A stretch of DNA of 64,000 nt. Origin: Streptomyces sp. HUAS MG91 (lineage in GTDB: Bacteria > Actinomycetota > Actinomycetes > Streptomycetales > Streptomycetaceae). Position 1 is the stretch's first letter; the number at the start of each line of letters is the position of its first letter. Under the pieces are notes generated by a model. The model was not told the DNA's origin. It searched no databases and saw only the letters and a list, made by a program, of their open reading frames with translations. The DNA lies in contig NZ_CP159534.1 in NCBI RefSeq assembly GCF_040529335.1, positions 3,534,001 to 3,598,000 on the forward strand, in the 5' to 3' direction. Below, one piece after another: positions 25,115 to 33,571 of this stretch. Both the position numbers and the translations under genes were made by a program.

Positions 25115-25301
25115 GTTCTACTCCGGGTCTGCCGGTGGATGTCCTGCGGGATGTCCAGTTGCGGGATGCGGCCAGAGTATTGCGCGTACCGGGCCTTCAT
25201 CTCCCCTTGCGATTGGCCGACGGTGATTACGGGGCAAGGAGTTCATGTAGCCGTAAAGAGTCGCAGCACAGTCGCATGGCAAAGGCAGGTGGCCGCGGAA
25301 C

Positions 25302-26318
25302 ATGTCGAGCAGGGCGAGGGTGGCACGGCGGATCGCCGCGGGCGCGGCGTACGGCGGCGGCGGGATCGGGCTTCTCGGGGCCGCCGCGGTCGGGGTGGTG
25401 GTCGCGGAGGTGCAGATGGCACGGCGCCAGGTCGGCAACCACGGCCCCGATCCGGTCCATGTGCCGTCCGCCGACGGGCTGTACGGCAGGGTCTACGAGA
25501 CCGTGGGCAGCGACCCGCTGCGGTTCGCGGTGCTCGGCGACTCCACGGCCGCCGGGCAGGGCGTGCACCGGGCCCGGCAGACGCCGGGGGCGCTGCTCGC
25601 CTCGGGGCTCGCTGCGGTGGCGGAGCGCGCGGTGGAGCTGCGCAACGTGGCACTGCCCGGTGCCCAGTCCGACGACCTCGACCGGCAGGTCGCGCTGACC
25701 CTCGCCGATCCGGGCTGGCTGCCCGACGTCTGCGTGATCATGATCGGCGCGAACGACGTCACCCACCGGATCCCGGCGACCAAGTCGGTGCGCCATCTGT
25801 CGGCCGCCGTACGGAGGCTGCGCACGGCCGGGGCCGAGGTGGTCGTCGGCACCTGTCCCGACCTGGGGTCGGTGGAGCCGGTGCAGCAGCCGCTGCGCTG
25901 GATCGCCCGGCGGGCCTCGCGGCAGCTGGCCGCCGCGCAGACCATCGGGACCGTGGAGCAGGGCGGGCGCACGGTGTCGCTGGGGGATCTGCTCGGGCCG
26001 GAGTTCTCGGCGAATCCCCGTGAGCTGTTCGGGCCGGACAATTTCCATCCGTCCGCCGAGGGGTACGCGACGGCGGCGATGGCGGTGCTGCCGACGCTCT
26101 GTGCCGCGCTGGGGCTCTGGCCGGAGGAGGAGCGGCCCGATGTGGCCCGCGAGGAGGGGTTCCTGCCGGTCGCGCGGGCCGCTGTGCGGGCTGCCGCCGA
26201 GGGAGGTACCGAGGTCACCGGGGCCATGCCCACGGGGCCGCGAGGCCCCTGGGCCCTCCTCAAGCGCCGGCGCCGCCGCCGCGTCCCCACCCAGGACCCG
26301 ACCCCGGTCACGCCGTAG
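25302..26318 (+). CDS. SGNH/GDSL-type esterase, membrane-anchored or secreted
   Basis: 338-residue hydrolase. An N-terminal hydrophobic stretch (IAAGAAYGGGGIGLLGAAAVGVVVA) acts as anchor or signal. SGNH blocks are visible: Ser in FAVLGDSTAAGQG (block I), NVALPGAQSDDL (Gly block II), GANDV (block III) and the catalytic Asp-His in DNFHPSAEGYATAA. The tail is Arg/Pro rich. The substrate is an ester of unknown kind, perhaps acyl or carbohydrate. The ribosome binding site is weak, so the start is less certain than the frame. Confidence 0.88.
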   Translation: MSSRARVARRIAAGAAYGGGGIGLLGAAAVGVVVAEVQMARRQVGNHGPDPVHVPSADGLYGRVYETVGSDPLRFAVLGDSTAAGQGVHRARQTPGALLASGLAAVAERAVELRNVALPGAQSDDLDRQVALTLADPGWLPDVCVIMIGANDVTHRIPATKSVRHLSAAVRRLRTAGAEVVVGTCPDLGSVEPVQQPLRWIARRASRQLAAAQTIGTVEQGGRTVSLGDLLGPEFSANPRELFGPDNFHPSAEGYATAAMAVLPTLCAALGLWPEEERPDVAREEGFLPVARAAVRAAAEGGTEVTGAMPTGPRGPWALLKRRRRRRVPTQDPTPVTP

Positions 26319-26345
26319 CACCGGCAGCCGGTCCGTCGTGGCCGG

Positions 26346-26376
26346 CCGCGCGGTTCCCCGCGCCCCTATCGGGGCG
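26346..26376. repeat. Partial copy of the dispersed GC-rich repeat
   Basis: CGCGCGGTTCCCCGCGCCCC followed by a short hairpin (CGCCCC...GGGGCG at 26361-26376), downstream of the SGNH gene. Compare 4121-4180. Confidence 0.7.
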
Positions 26377-26448
26377 ATCCCCCGCCCCGCGCCCCTGAGG
26401 CATGCGCTGCGCGCAGCCTCCCCTGGCGGGTTCACCCCCGGAGGGCTG

Positions 26449-26462
26449 AGCAAGCGCTTAGA
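26449..26462. promoter_or_regulatory. Candidate TetR-type operator upstream of the thiolase gene
   Basis: AGCAAGCGCTTAGA is a near-palindrome about 105 bp upstream of the thiolase start. Its form (CAAG-2-CTTG-like) resembles sites of TetR regulators of acyl-CoA metabolism such as KstR2; the right arm differs by one base. Confidence 0.4.
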
Positions 26463-26568
26463 AAAATGCGGTCGGAGTCACATGCCCGGGACGGTGACCC
26501 GCGCCATACGTACGGGTAACTTCCCACACGGTCCCACCTGAAAAGGTCAACGAACTCCTGGAGCCGTG

Positions 26569-27789
26569 ATGCCCGAAGCAGTGATCGTCTCAGCCGCCCG
26601 TTCCCCGATCGGCCGTGCCTTCAAGGGCTCGCTCAAGGATCTGCGCGCGGACGACCTGACCGCCACGATCATCCAGGCGGCCCTCGCCAAGGTCCCCGAA
26701 CTCGACCCGCACGACATCGACGACCTCATGCTCGGCTGCGGCCTCCCCGGCGGCGAGCAGGGCAACAACCTGGGCCGCATCGTCGCCGTCCAGATGGGCA
26801 TGGACCACCTGCCGGGCTGCACGGTCACCCGGTACTGCTCCAGCTCCCTGCAGACGACCCGCATGGCGCTGCACGCGATCAAGGCGGGCGAGGGCGACGT
26901 CTTCATCTCCGCCGGCGTGGAGATGGTGTCGCGGTTCGCGAAGGGCAACTCCGACTCGCTCCCCGACACCCGCAACCCCTTCTTCGCCGAGGCGGAGGCC
27001 CGCACGGCCGCCGTCGCCGAGCAGGAGGGCACGACCTGGCACGACCCGCGCGAGGACGGCCTGGTCCCGGACGCGTACATCGCGATGGGCCAGACCGCCG
27101 AGAACCTGGCGCGCCTGAAGGGCGTCACCCGCGAGGACATGGACCTCTTCGGCGTCCGCTCGCAGAACCGCGCCGAGGAAGCCATCAAGAACGGCTTCTG
27201 GGAGCGGGAGATCACCCCGGTCACCACCCCCGACGGCACCGTCGTCAGCAAGGACGACGGCCCGCGCGCCGGCGTCACCATGGAGGGCGTCTCGGGTCTC
27301 AAGCCGGTCTTCCGCCCCGACGGACTGGTCACGGCCGGCAACTGCTGCCCGCTCAACGACGGCGCCGCCGCCCTCGTGATCATGTCCGACACCAAGGCCC
27401 GCGAGCTCGGCCTGACCCCGCTCGCCCGCGTGGTGTCGACCGGCGTCTCCGGCCTGTCCCCCGAGATCATGGGCCTCGGCCCGGTCGAGGCCAGCAAGCA
27501 GGCGCTCAAGCGCGCCGGGCTCGGCGTCTCCGACATCGACCTGTTCGAGATCAACGAGGCGTTCGCCGCCCAGGTCATCCCGTCCGCCCGCGACCTGGGC
27601 ATCGACGAGGACAAGCTGAACGTCAACGGCGGTGCCATCGCCGTCGGCCACCCCTTCGGCATGACCGGCGCCCGCATCACCGGCACGCTGATCAACAGCC
27701 TCCAGTTCCACGACAAGCAGTTCGGCCTGGAGACCATGTGCGTCGGCGGCGGCCAGGGCATGGCGATGGTCATCGAGCGCCTGAGCTGA
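26569..27789 (+). CDS. Acetyl-CoA C-acyltransferase (thiolase)
   Basis: 406-residue thiolase catalysing acyl transfer between CoA thioesters in beta-oxidation or acetoacetyl-CoA formation. The nucleophilic Cys is in RYCSSSLQ (about residue 90). The other active-site loops are NEAFAAQ, the His of GHPFGMTGAR and the second Cys in ETMCVGGGQGMA. Length is typical. A GTG three bases upstream is possible, but GGAG spacing favours the ATG at 26569. Single gene with its own terminator. Confidence 0.95.
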   Translation: MPEAVIVSAARSPIGRAFKGSLKDLRADDLTATIIQAALAKVPELDPHDIDDLMLGCGLPGGEQGNNLGRIVAVQMGMDHLPGCTVTRYCSSSLQTTRMALHAIKAGEGDVFISAGVEMVSRFAKGNSDSLPDTRNPFFAEAEARTAAVAEQEGTTWHDPREDGLVPDAYIAMGQTAENLARLKGVTREDMDLFGVRSQNRAEEAIKNGFWEREITPVTTPDGTVVSKDDGPRAGVTMEGVSGLKPVFRPDGLVTAGNCCPLNDGAAALVIMSDTKARELGLTPLARVVSTGVSGLSPEIMGLGPVEASKQALKRAGLGVSDIDLFEINEAFAAQVIPSARDLGIDEDKLNVNGGAIAVGHPFGMTGARITGTLINSLQFHDKQFGLETMCVGGGQGMAMVIERLS

Positions 27790-27863
27790 CACCGGACCGA
27801 TCGCGGACGGACCGCTTCCGGGCCGAACCTGACCGGAATCCGTCTATCCAATCGTGATCCAAA

Positions 27864-27896
27864 TTCCCCCATGATGTGATCTGCATCATGGGGGAA
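27864..27896 (+). terminator. Thiolase terminator
   Basis: 13-bp perfect stem (TTCCCCCATGATG with its complement) and a 7-nt loop, 75 bp after the stop. Confidence 0.85.
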
Positions 27897-28057
27897 AGCG
27901 ATTTTCGCAGGTCAGGTCGGTACCCAGGCCATATCGGGGCTAAACACCCGGCCAAAAGACCTGTCCAATTCGTGACGTAATGCACTGACAGCAGGTTCGT
28001 CCAGGCTTCAAGCTGATGTAGGAAGTCGGGGGTCGACTTGAAACCGGGAGTACGTCA

Positions 28058-28873
28058 GTGAGCGCCATGCCTGCCACCCTCAGTGTCCTGCTGCTCGCCT
28101 CGGCCGCTGCCACGGCCGTCGGCGCCGTCACCCTGCACCATGTGCGGGGTCTGCGTCGGCAGCTCGCGGATCTGAGAGACGAGCTGGCCCGGGGCCGCGC
28201 CACCGCCGCGCACACGGCCACCGTTCCGGCGGCCCGCACCACGACCGACACCGACGCGATACGCGCCGCGGTCGCCGACGCGCTCGCCGAGGAGCGGGAG
28301 CGGGAGCTGGCCGAGGCGCGGGCGTTCTGGGCGGCGCAGGAGGCGCGGGACACCTCCGACCTGCCGCCGTTCCTCGCGGGCGGCACGCTCGGCGAGGAGT
28401 TCTTCATGCCCCGGCAGGCGGACTTCGCGGGGCTCGAGCCGGTCGCCGAGCCGGTCCTCGAACCCCTGCTGGAGACCGAGGACGAGTTCGCCGACGACTC
28501 CCCGGAGCTGGCCGCCGCCCGGCGCCGGCACCCCTCGCACCCGGACTTCGTGCCGGTGCAGTCGCCGGTCGTCAGCGATCACGAGCGCACGGTGGCGTGT
28601 CTGGAGGAGCTGGCGCAGGCGCGCACGGCTCTCGCCGATGTCCGGCCCGGGCCGCTCGGCACGCTCGATGTCTATGTCTTCGCCGACGGGACGACGCTGT
28701 GCATGACCCCGGGGCACCGGGAGACCGCGGAGCGGCTCGCCGACGCGCTCCGCGCCGGGGACATTCCGGTGCTGCTCGGCGGTTCCGGCGTCTCGGGCGC
28801 CTACGCCCTGACCTTCGAATGCGGGACCGACTCCGTCTACATCCTGGCCGACCGAGTCATAGCCAGCGCCTGA
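28058..28873 (+). CDS. Membrane-anchored protein of unknown function
   Basis: 271 residues: an N-terminal transmembrane helix (LSVLLLASAAATAVGAVTL), a helical charged region likely to be a coiled coil (LRRQLADLRDELARGR and AEERERELAEARAFWAAQEARD), then a C-terminal alpha/beta domain with TLDVYVFADGTTLCMTPGHRETAERL and VLLGGSGVSGAYALTFECGTDSVYILADRV. The GTG at 28058 has GGGAG 7 bp upstream; an ATG 9 bp later is an alternative. I recognise no catalytic motif. Confidence 0.7.
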   Translation: MSAMPATLSVLLLASAAATAVGAVTLHHVRGLRRQLADLRDELARGRATAAHTATVPAARTTTDTDAIRAAVADALAEERERELAEARAFWAAQEARDTSDLPPFLAGGTLGEEFFMPRQADFAGLEPVAEPVLEPLLETEDEFADDSPELAAARRRHPSHPDFVPVQSPVVSDHERTVACLEELAQARTALADVRPGPLGTLDVYVFADGTTLCMTPGHRETAERLADALRAGDIPVLLGGSGVSGAYALTFECGTDSVYILADRVIASA

Positions 28874-28900
28874 CCGCGTCCACGGGGACCCGGACACATG

Positions 28901-28947
28901 GTTCCCCGCGCCCCTGAAGGCCGCAGGCCTTTCAGGGGCGCGGGGAA
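28901..28947. repeat. Dispersed GC-rich palindromic repeat, copy 2
   Basis: Almost identical to 4121-4180, including the internal CCTGAAGGCCGCAGGCCTTTC loop-side sequence with its single bulge. The trailing segment CACCGGGCCGCAGACGGCG is also shared. It sits between convergent genes and can act as a bidirectional terminator. Confidence 0.9.
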
Positions 28948-28989
28948 CTGCGCGAGAAGCCCCACCGGGCCGCAGACGGCGACGAGACC

Positions 28990-29310
28990 CTAGACCCCGG
29001 CCCGCTTCATCCCGGCCTCAACCATCTCGACAGCCCGTACGAGATCATCGGCATCGCGCAGAACCACCCCGAGATCCCGCCCCGCAACGGTGAGTTGATC
29101 AGCGGCGGCGAACATCCCGGCATCCGGCATCTCCCGGACACCGCCCGCTCCCGCCCCCGGCTCCTCCAACCGCTGAGCCCACCCGGACAACTCCCTGGCC
29201 AGCTCAAGAGCCGCCGCGGCGGCCCCCCGCTGCAGCCGGCTCTGCGGCGCGGCCCGCAGCCGGTCCGCGAACTGATCCACCGCGGCAGTCAAAGGCGTCG
29301 TATCAAGCAC
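28990..29310 (-). CDS. Small hypothetical protein (106 aa)
   Basis: Helical, Ala/Leu/Arg-rich protein (LTAAVDQFADRLRAAPQSRLQRGAAAAALELARELSGWAQRLEEP ... LGVVLRDADDLVRAVEMVEAG) without membrane segment or known motif. The GTG at 29310 has no Shine-Dalgarno, but TACAGT lies 6 bp upstream, so translation may start at the 5' end of a leaderless mRNA. Divergent from a DUF4287 gene. Confidence 0.6.
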   Translation of the reverse strand: MLDTTPLTAAVDQFADRLRAAPQSRLQRGAAAAALELARELSGWAQRLEEPGAGAGGVREMPDAGMFAAADQLTVAGRDLGVVLRDADDLVRAVEMVEAGMKRAGV

Positions 29311-29397
29311 TCGGCGACTGTAGCTGTTTACAAGGCCCCGTCGCTCAGGCACGGTGACGTGAAGACCCGGCCACATCGAAGCGTTCCGGAGGCGCCG

Positions 29398-29628
29398 ATG
29401 TCCCAAGTCTTCTCCGAGGAGACCCACCGCAATCTGCTCGCCCGCATCCCCCACTGCACCGGTCGTGAAGTCGCCGACTGGCTGCGCACCGTAGAAGAAG
29501 GCCCCTGCTTCCTTCGCTTCGAAGAGAAGGTCAGCTGGCTGCGCGGGGAGCACGACCTCGCGTACGGCCACGCCAAGGCGATCGTCCACGAGTACGACCT
29601 GAGGCGCGCGGCCCGGCGGTTCGGATAG
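29398..29628 (+). CDS. DUF4287-type small protein
   Basis: 76-residue protein with the DUF4287 pattern: TGREVADWLRTVEEG followed by a helix and the ending AYGHAKAIVHEYDLRRAARRFG. The function of the family is unknown. GGAGG lies 6 bp before the ATG. Confidence 0.75.
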   Translation: MSQVFSEETHRNLLARIPHCTGREVADWLRTVEEGPCFLRFEEKVSWLRGEHDLAYGHAKAIVHEYDLRRAARRFG

Positions 29629-29656
29629 CCGCCGCGACTCCCCCGCACGCACACGG

Positions 29657-29692
29657 CGAAGGGCCCGCGCACCGAGGTGCGCGGGCCCTTCG
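29657..29692. terminator. Bidirectional terminator between DUF4287 and Bax1-like genes
   Basis: 16-bp perfect stem CGAAGGGCCCGCGCAC with its complement and a 4-nt loop, between convergent genes. Confidence 0.85.
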
Positions 29693-29711
29693 TACTGCCG
29701 TCGGGCAACCG

Positions 29712-30608
29712 CTAGTCGTTGCCCTGGAGGATCGCGATGAGCCGCAGGAACTCCATGTAGATCCAGACGAGGGTCATGGTCAGACCGAACGCGGCCAGCC
29801 ACGCCTCTTCCTTCGGGGCGCCGTACGCGATGCCGTCCTCGACCTGCTTGAAGTCCAGGGCCAGGAAGCACGCGCCGAGCAGCACGCCGATGATGCCGAA
29901 CAGGATGCCGAGGCCACCGCTGCGGAAGCCGAGGCCGTCGCCGCCGCCGAAGACCGCGAACAGCAGGTTCACGGCCATCAGCAGGACGAAGCCCAGCGAC
30001 GCGGCCATGACGAAGCCGTAGAAGCGGCGGTTGACGCGGATCCAGCCCGCCTTGTAGGCGACGAGGACCGCGACGAACACGGCCATCGTGCCGAGCACGG
30101 CCTGCATGGCCGCGCCGCTGGCGATGTAGTTGTCGACGATGCTCGACAGGACGCCGAGGAAGACGCCTTCAAGGGCGGCGTACGCCAGGATGATCGGCGG
30201 GGACGCCTTGCGCTTGAACGCCTGGACGAAGCCCAGGACCATCGCGACGAGGCCGGCGCCGATCGCGATGCCGTACGACTTGCCGATGTTCGCCTCGTCG
30301 ACCGGCAGCAGCGCCCAGGCGAGCGCCGCGGTGACGACCAGGAGGCCGAGCGTGCTCGCGGTGCGCATGACGACGTCGTCCATCGTCATGCGGCCGGTGG
30401 TGGCCGGTGCCTGCGGTGCGCCGTACTGGACGTCGCCCTGCGCGTACGGGTTCTGCGCGTACGGGTTGCCCGCGGGGGCCTGCGCGTACGGGTTTCCCTC
30501 GGCCGTGCCGACAGCGGGGCCCCCGGCCTGCGGCTGCGCGTTGAACTGCGCGTAGCCGTTGTCGCGGCTGAACCCCCGTCGCGAGAAGACCGGGTTGCTG
30601 CTCCTCAT
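29712..30608 (-). CDS. Bax inhibitor-1/YccA family membrane protein
   Basis: 298-residue protein of the Bax1-I/YccA group, putative leak channels of unclear role in bacteria. A soluble N-terminal part carries repeated NPYAQ motifs (GNPYAQAPAGNPYAQNPYAQ). About seven transmembrane helices follow from residue 80 (MRTASTLGLLVVTAALAWALL ... FLALDFKQVEDGIAYGAPKEEAWLAAFGLTMTLVWIYMEFLRL); the conserved acidic pair near the C-terminus is present. CGGAGGAG precedes the ATG. Confidence 0.93.
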   Translation of the reverse strand: MRSSNPVFSRRGFSRDNGYAQFNAQPQAGGPAVGTAEGNPYAQAPAGNPYAQNPYAQGDVQYGAPQAPATTGRMTMDDVVMRTASTLGLLVVTAALAWALLPVDEANIGKSYGIAIGAGLVAMVLGFVQAFKRKASPPIILAYAALEGVFLGVLSSIVDNYIASGAAMQAVLGTMAVFVAVLVAYKAGWIRVNRRFYGFVMAASLGFVLLMAVNLLFAVFGGGDGLGFRSGGLGILFGIIGVLLGACFLALDFKQVEDGIAYGAPKEEAWLAAFGLTMTLVWIYMEFLRLIAILQGND

Positions 30609-30744
30609 TTCACTCCTCCGTGGCCACCGTGTATGGCCTTGCCATCAAGAGTAATGGTCTGGCAAAGATACGACCCTAGTGCTCAAGGAGGATCTTTCCC
30701 ATCCTGTTACGGAGGAACGTCACGGCACCCCGGAGTGTTCCGCT

Positions 30745-31920
30745 TCACAACGGGAAGCCGGTGTACGCCTCCGCGAGGTCCGTCTCGGCGGCTCGTGCCG
30801 AGGTCAGGCGGTCGAGCCGGGCGAGCTGGATCTTGTCGTCGAAGGCGGTGGCGTCGGGGGCGCGGTGCAGCATCGTCGTCATGGCGTAGCTGAACCGTTC
30901 GGCCTGCCAGACCCGCCGCAGGCAGGTCTCGGAGTAGGTGTCGAGGAGCGTGGCGTCCCCCGTGTCGCGCCGGGCGATCAGCGCGCGGGCGAAGGTGACG
31001 ACGTCGCCGACGGCGAGGTTGAGGCCCTTGGCGCCGGTCGGCGGGACGATGTGGGCGGCGTCCCCGGCGAGGAAGAGCCGGCCGTGCCGCATCGGTTCGT
31101 GCACGTACGACCGCATGGGTGTCACGGACTTCGAGGTGACGGGTCCGCGGGCGAGGCGCCAGTGCGGGTCGTCGACCTCCAGGCGGCGGTCGAGCTCGTC
31201 CCAGATCCCGTCGTCGGACCAGTCGGCGGCGTCCGTGTCCGCGGGGACCTGGAGGTAGGCGCGGGTCACGGACGGGGAGCGCATGCTCAGCAGGGCGAAA
31301 CCGCGCTCGCCCCGGGCGTAGACCAGCTCGTCGTGGGACGGGGCGACGTCGGCGAGGATGCCGAGCCAGCCGAACGGGTACGTGCGTTCGTACGTGCGCG
31401 AGAGCGCGGCCGGGACCGCCTTCCTGGCCACTCCCCAGAAGCCGTCGCAGCCCACGACGTAGTCGCAGTCGAGGACGTCCTCGCGGCCCCCGTGCCGGAA
31501 CCGGACGCGCGGGCGGTCCGTCTCCGCGCCCTCCACCGCCAGCGCCTCCGCCTCGAACAGCAGAGGTCCGCCGTCGGCGAGCTGTGCGGCTATCAGGTCC
31601 TTGCAGACCTCGGTCTGCGCGTAGACCATCACCCGGCGGCCGCCGGTCAGGGCCGGGAAGTCGACGCGGTGGCGGCGGCGGTCGAAGCGCAGCTCGATGC
31701 CGTCGTGCGGCAGCCCCTCACGGTCCATCCGGGCGCCGACACCCGCCGCGCGCAGCACGTCGACGGTGCCCTGCTCCAGGATTCCGGCGCGCTGGCGCTG
31801 TTCCACGTACGGGCGGTCGCGGCTCTCCAGGACGACGGAGTCGATCCCGGCGTTGTGCAGCAGCCTGGCCAGGAGCAGTCCTGCCGGTCCCGCTCCGACG
31901 ATGCCGACGGTGGTGCGCAT
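30745..31920 (-). CDS. pobA: 4-hydroxybenzoate 3-monooxygenase
   Basis: 391-residue FAD-dependent aromatic hydroxylase converting 4-hydroxybenzoate to protocatechuate with NAD(P)H and O2. Motifs are the FAD-binding GIVGAGPAGLLLARLL, the family motif RAGILEQGTVDVLR, the DG motif CDGFWGVAR, and GDAAHIVPPTGAKGLNLAVGD. Length matches PobA. The start has AGAGGGATCC upstream. A near-perfect inverted repeat 58 bp upstream may be its operator. The pca ring-cleavage genes are not in the window. Confidence 0.93.
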   Translation of the reverse strand: MRTTVGIVGAGPAGLLLARLLHNAGIDSVVLESRDRPYVEQRQRAGILEQGTVDVLRAAGVGARMDREGLPHDGIELRFDRRRHRVDFPALTGGRRVMVYAQTEVCKDLIAAQLADGGPLLFEAEALAVEGAETDRPRVRFRHGGREDVLDCDYVVGCDGFWGVARKAVPAALSRTYERTYPFGWLGILADVAPSHDELVYARGERGFALLSMRSPSVTRAYLQVPADTDAADWSDDGIWDELDRRLEVDDPHWRLARGPVTSKSVTPMRSYVHEPMRHGRLFLAGDAAHIVPPTGAKGLNLAVGDVVTFARALIARRDTGDATLLDTYSETCLRRVWQAERFSYAMTTMLHRAPDATAFDDKIQLARLDRLTSARAAETDLAEAYTGFPL

Positions 31921-31977
31921 ACGGATCCCTCTCGCCTCGCCTCATTGCGTGCGGCCGCGTCCCCGTCCGCCACCTCT

Positions 31978-32000
31978 GTTCGCGTGGCGAACTTTCGTTC
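31978..32000. promoter_or_regulatory. Candidate operator upstream of pobA
   Basis: GTTCGC-GTG-GCGAAC forms a perfect 6-bp inverted repeat (31978-31992), followed four bases later by a further GTTC half-site. It lies in the 244-bp gap between pobA and bldA. An IclR- or MarR-type aromatic-acid regulator is plausible. Confidence 0.45.
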
Positions 32001-32164
32001 ATCGCGGGTTGCCGTGGATCATCCGCCCACGTACGTGTGAGTGTCAATGGGTGGGGCACACGGGGAAGCGGGTCGCGCGGGGGCGGGATCCCGGGGAGAG
32101 TGACAGCGGCATGTGACCACGCGTCAGGCGGCTCGCCGGAAGGCCGTCGCGGATGCGCCGGAGG

Positions 32165-32247
32165 TGCCCGGAACCGGACTTGAACCGGTACGCCCGCGAG
32201 GGGCAGCGAGGTTTAAGCTCGCCGTGTCTGCATTCCACCATCCGGGC
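32165..32247 (-). tRNA. bldA: tRNA-Leu (anticodon UAA), bldA
   Basis: The minus strand folds as a class II tRNA: acceptor arm GCCCGGA with TCCGGGC plus discriminator A, an anticodon stem GCGAG/CTCGC around the loop CTTAAAC (anticodon UAA), a long variable arm and the T-loop GGTTCAAGTCC. CCA is not encoded. This tRNA reads UUA, the rarest codon in Streptomyces, and is the developmental regulator bldA: genes with TTA codons depend on it for translation. The gene stands alone. Confidence 0.97.
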
Positions 32248-32276
32248 AGGCTGAGCGGCTCCGCGTCGACCTTCCG

Positions 32277-32304
32277 AGCCTATCCGGCGGCATCCCCCGA
32301 ACAG
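32277..32304 (-). promoter_or_regulatory. Candidate bldA promoter
   Basis: On the minus strand TAGGCT (32277-32282) and CTGTTC (32299-32304) are 16 bp apart, placing transcription start about 20-25 bp before the mature tRNA end. The rest of the 32248-32665 gap holds an AT-rich stretch (TTGTCTTATTTTATTGACG) and no gene I can support. Confidence 0.4.
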
Positions 32305-32665
32305 CGGAACAACAGCCCGATGTTGTCTTATTTTATTGACGTCTGAGGGTGCATCAGCACATGACAGTGGCTATCCGCACTTGCCGGGGGCCCTTCCACG
32401 AATGTGTGCCCCCACTCGGGAATGACGGAAACTCACCTCCGCCTCGCGTGCGGTACGACAGGTTCCGCCCCGCGGGGCTCCCGTGCGGCGCTCTCAGGGT
32501 CCCTCGTCATACCTGGGGATGACTCCGGCGCTCCCGGTCCGCCGGAAGTCGCCCCCCGGAACGGGAACTGCGGCTGACTTCAGCGGCGCGATCGGCGCGG
32601 ACGATGGATTCAGTCCCCGATCACCTCATCCCGCATCTCTTCCCGACGGACAGGAGCACCCACCC

Positions 32666-33436
32666 GTGACCACCACCCCGCTCGCAGGCCGGACCACCAC
32701 GGCGGCCGCCCGCGCCACGGATCTCTCCAAGATCTACGGACAGGGCGAGACCCAGGTGGTCGCGCTCGACCGGGTCTCCGTCGAGTTCCGGCAGGCCGAG
32801 TTCACCGCGATCATGGGCCCGTCCGGCTCCGGCAAGTCGACGCTGATGCACTGCGTCGCGGGCCTGGACACCTTCTCCTCCGGCTCGGTCCGGATCGGCG
32901 AGACCGAACTCGGCACGCTCAAGGACAAGCAGCTCACCAAGCTCCGCCGGGACAAGATCGGCTTCATCTTCCAGGCGTTCAACCTGCTGCCGACGCTGAC
33001 CGCCCTGGAGAACATCACGCTCCCCATGGACATCGCGGGCCGCAAGCCCGACAAGCAGTGGCTGGAGAACGTGATCCAGATGGTGGGCCTCTCCGGCCGC
33101 CTCGGCCACCGTCCCTCGCAGCTCTCCGGCGGCCAGCAGCAGCGTGTCGCGGTCGCCCGCGCGCTCGCCTCGCAGCCCGACATCATCTTCGGCGACGAGC
33201 CGACCGGAAACCTGGACTCGCGCTCCGGCGCCGAGGTCCTCGGCTTCCTGCGCAACTCCGTGCGCGAGCTGGGCCAGACGGTCGTCATGGTCACCCACGA
33301 CCCCGTCGCGGCGGCCTACGCGGACCGTGTGGTCTTCCTCGCCGACGGCCGGATCGTCGACGAGATGCACCAGCCGACGGCGGACACGGTCCTGGACCGC
33401 ATGAAGCGCTTCGACACCAAGGGCCGCACGAGCTAA
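32666..33436 (+). CDS. ABC transporter ATP-binding protein (MacB/LolD type)
   Basis: 256-residue ATPase partner of the FtsX-like permease that follows. Walker A is MGPSGSGKSTLMHCVAGLD, the Q-loop is FIFQAFNLLPTLTALENI, the signature LSGGQQQRVAVARAL, Walker B IIFGDEPTGNLDS and the switch His VTHDPVAAAYADRV. Such pairs usually export lipids, peptides or antibiotics, or act as mechanotransmitters, rather than import. The GTG at 32666 has AGGAG 10 bp upstream. Confidence 0.93.
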   Translation: MTTTPLAGRTTTAAARATDLSKIYGQGETQVVALDRVSVEFRQAEFTAIMGPSGSGKSTLMHCVAGLDTFSSGSVRIGETELGTLKDKQLTKLRRDKIGFIFQAFNLLPTLTALENITLPMDIAGRKPDKQWLENVIQMVGLSGRLGHRPSQLSGGQQQRVAVARALASQPDIIFGDEPTGNLDSRSGAEVLGFLRNSVRELGQTVVMVTHDPVAAAYADRVVFLADGRIVDEMHQPTADTVLDRMKRFDTKGRTS

Positions 33437-33468
33437 GCGCCCCGGAGGGGCGCGGGGAACCGCGCGAG
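33437..33468. repeat. Partial dispersed GC-rich repeat inside the ABC operon
   Basis: Hairpin GCGCCCC-GGA-GGGGCGC (33437-33453) followed by GGGGAACCGCGCGAGC, the right half of the repeat at 4121-4180. It lies in the 135-bp gap between the ATPase and permease genes and could reduce downstream expression. Confidence 0.75.
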
Positions 33469-33571
33469 CAACCACGACGCACCCCGCACCCGCAGACCGA
33501 CCACAGCCCCTACGGCGCGAAGGCGCCGGGCCGGGGCACCGCCCCGCCGAACCCTGGACTGGCAGAAACCC

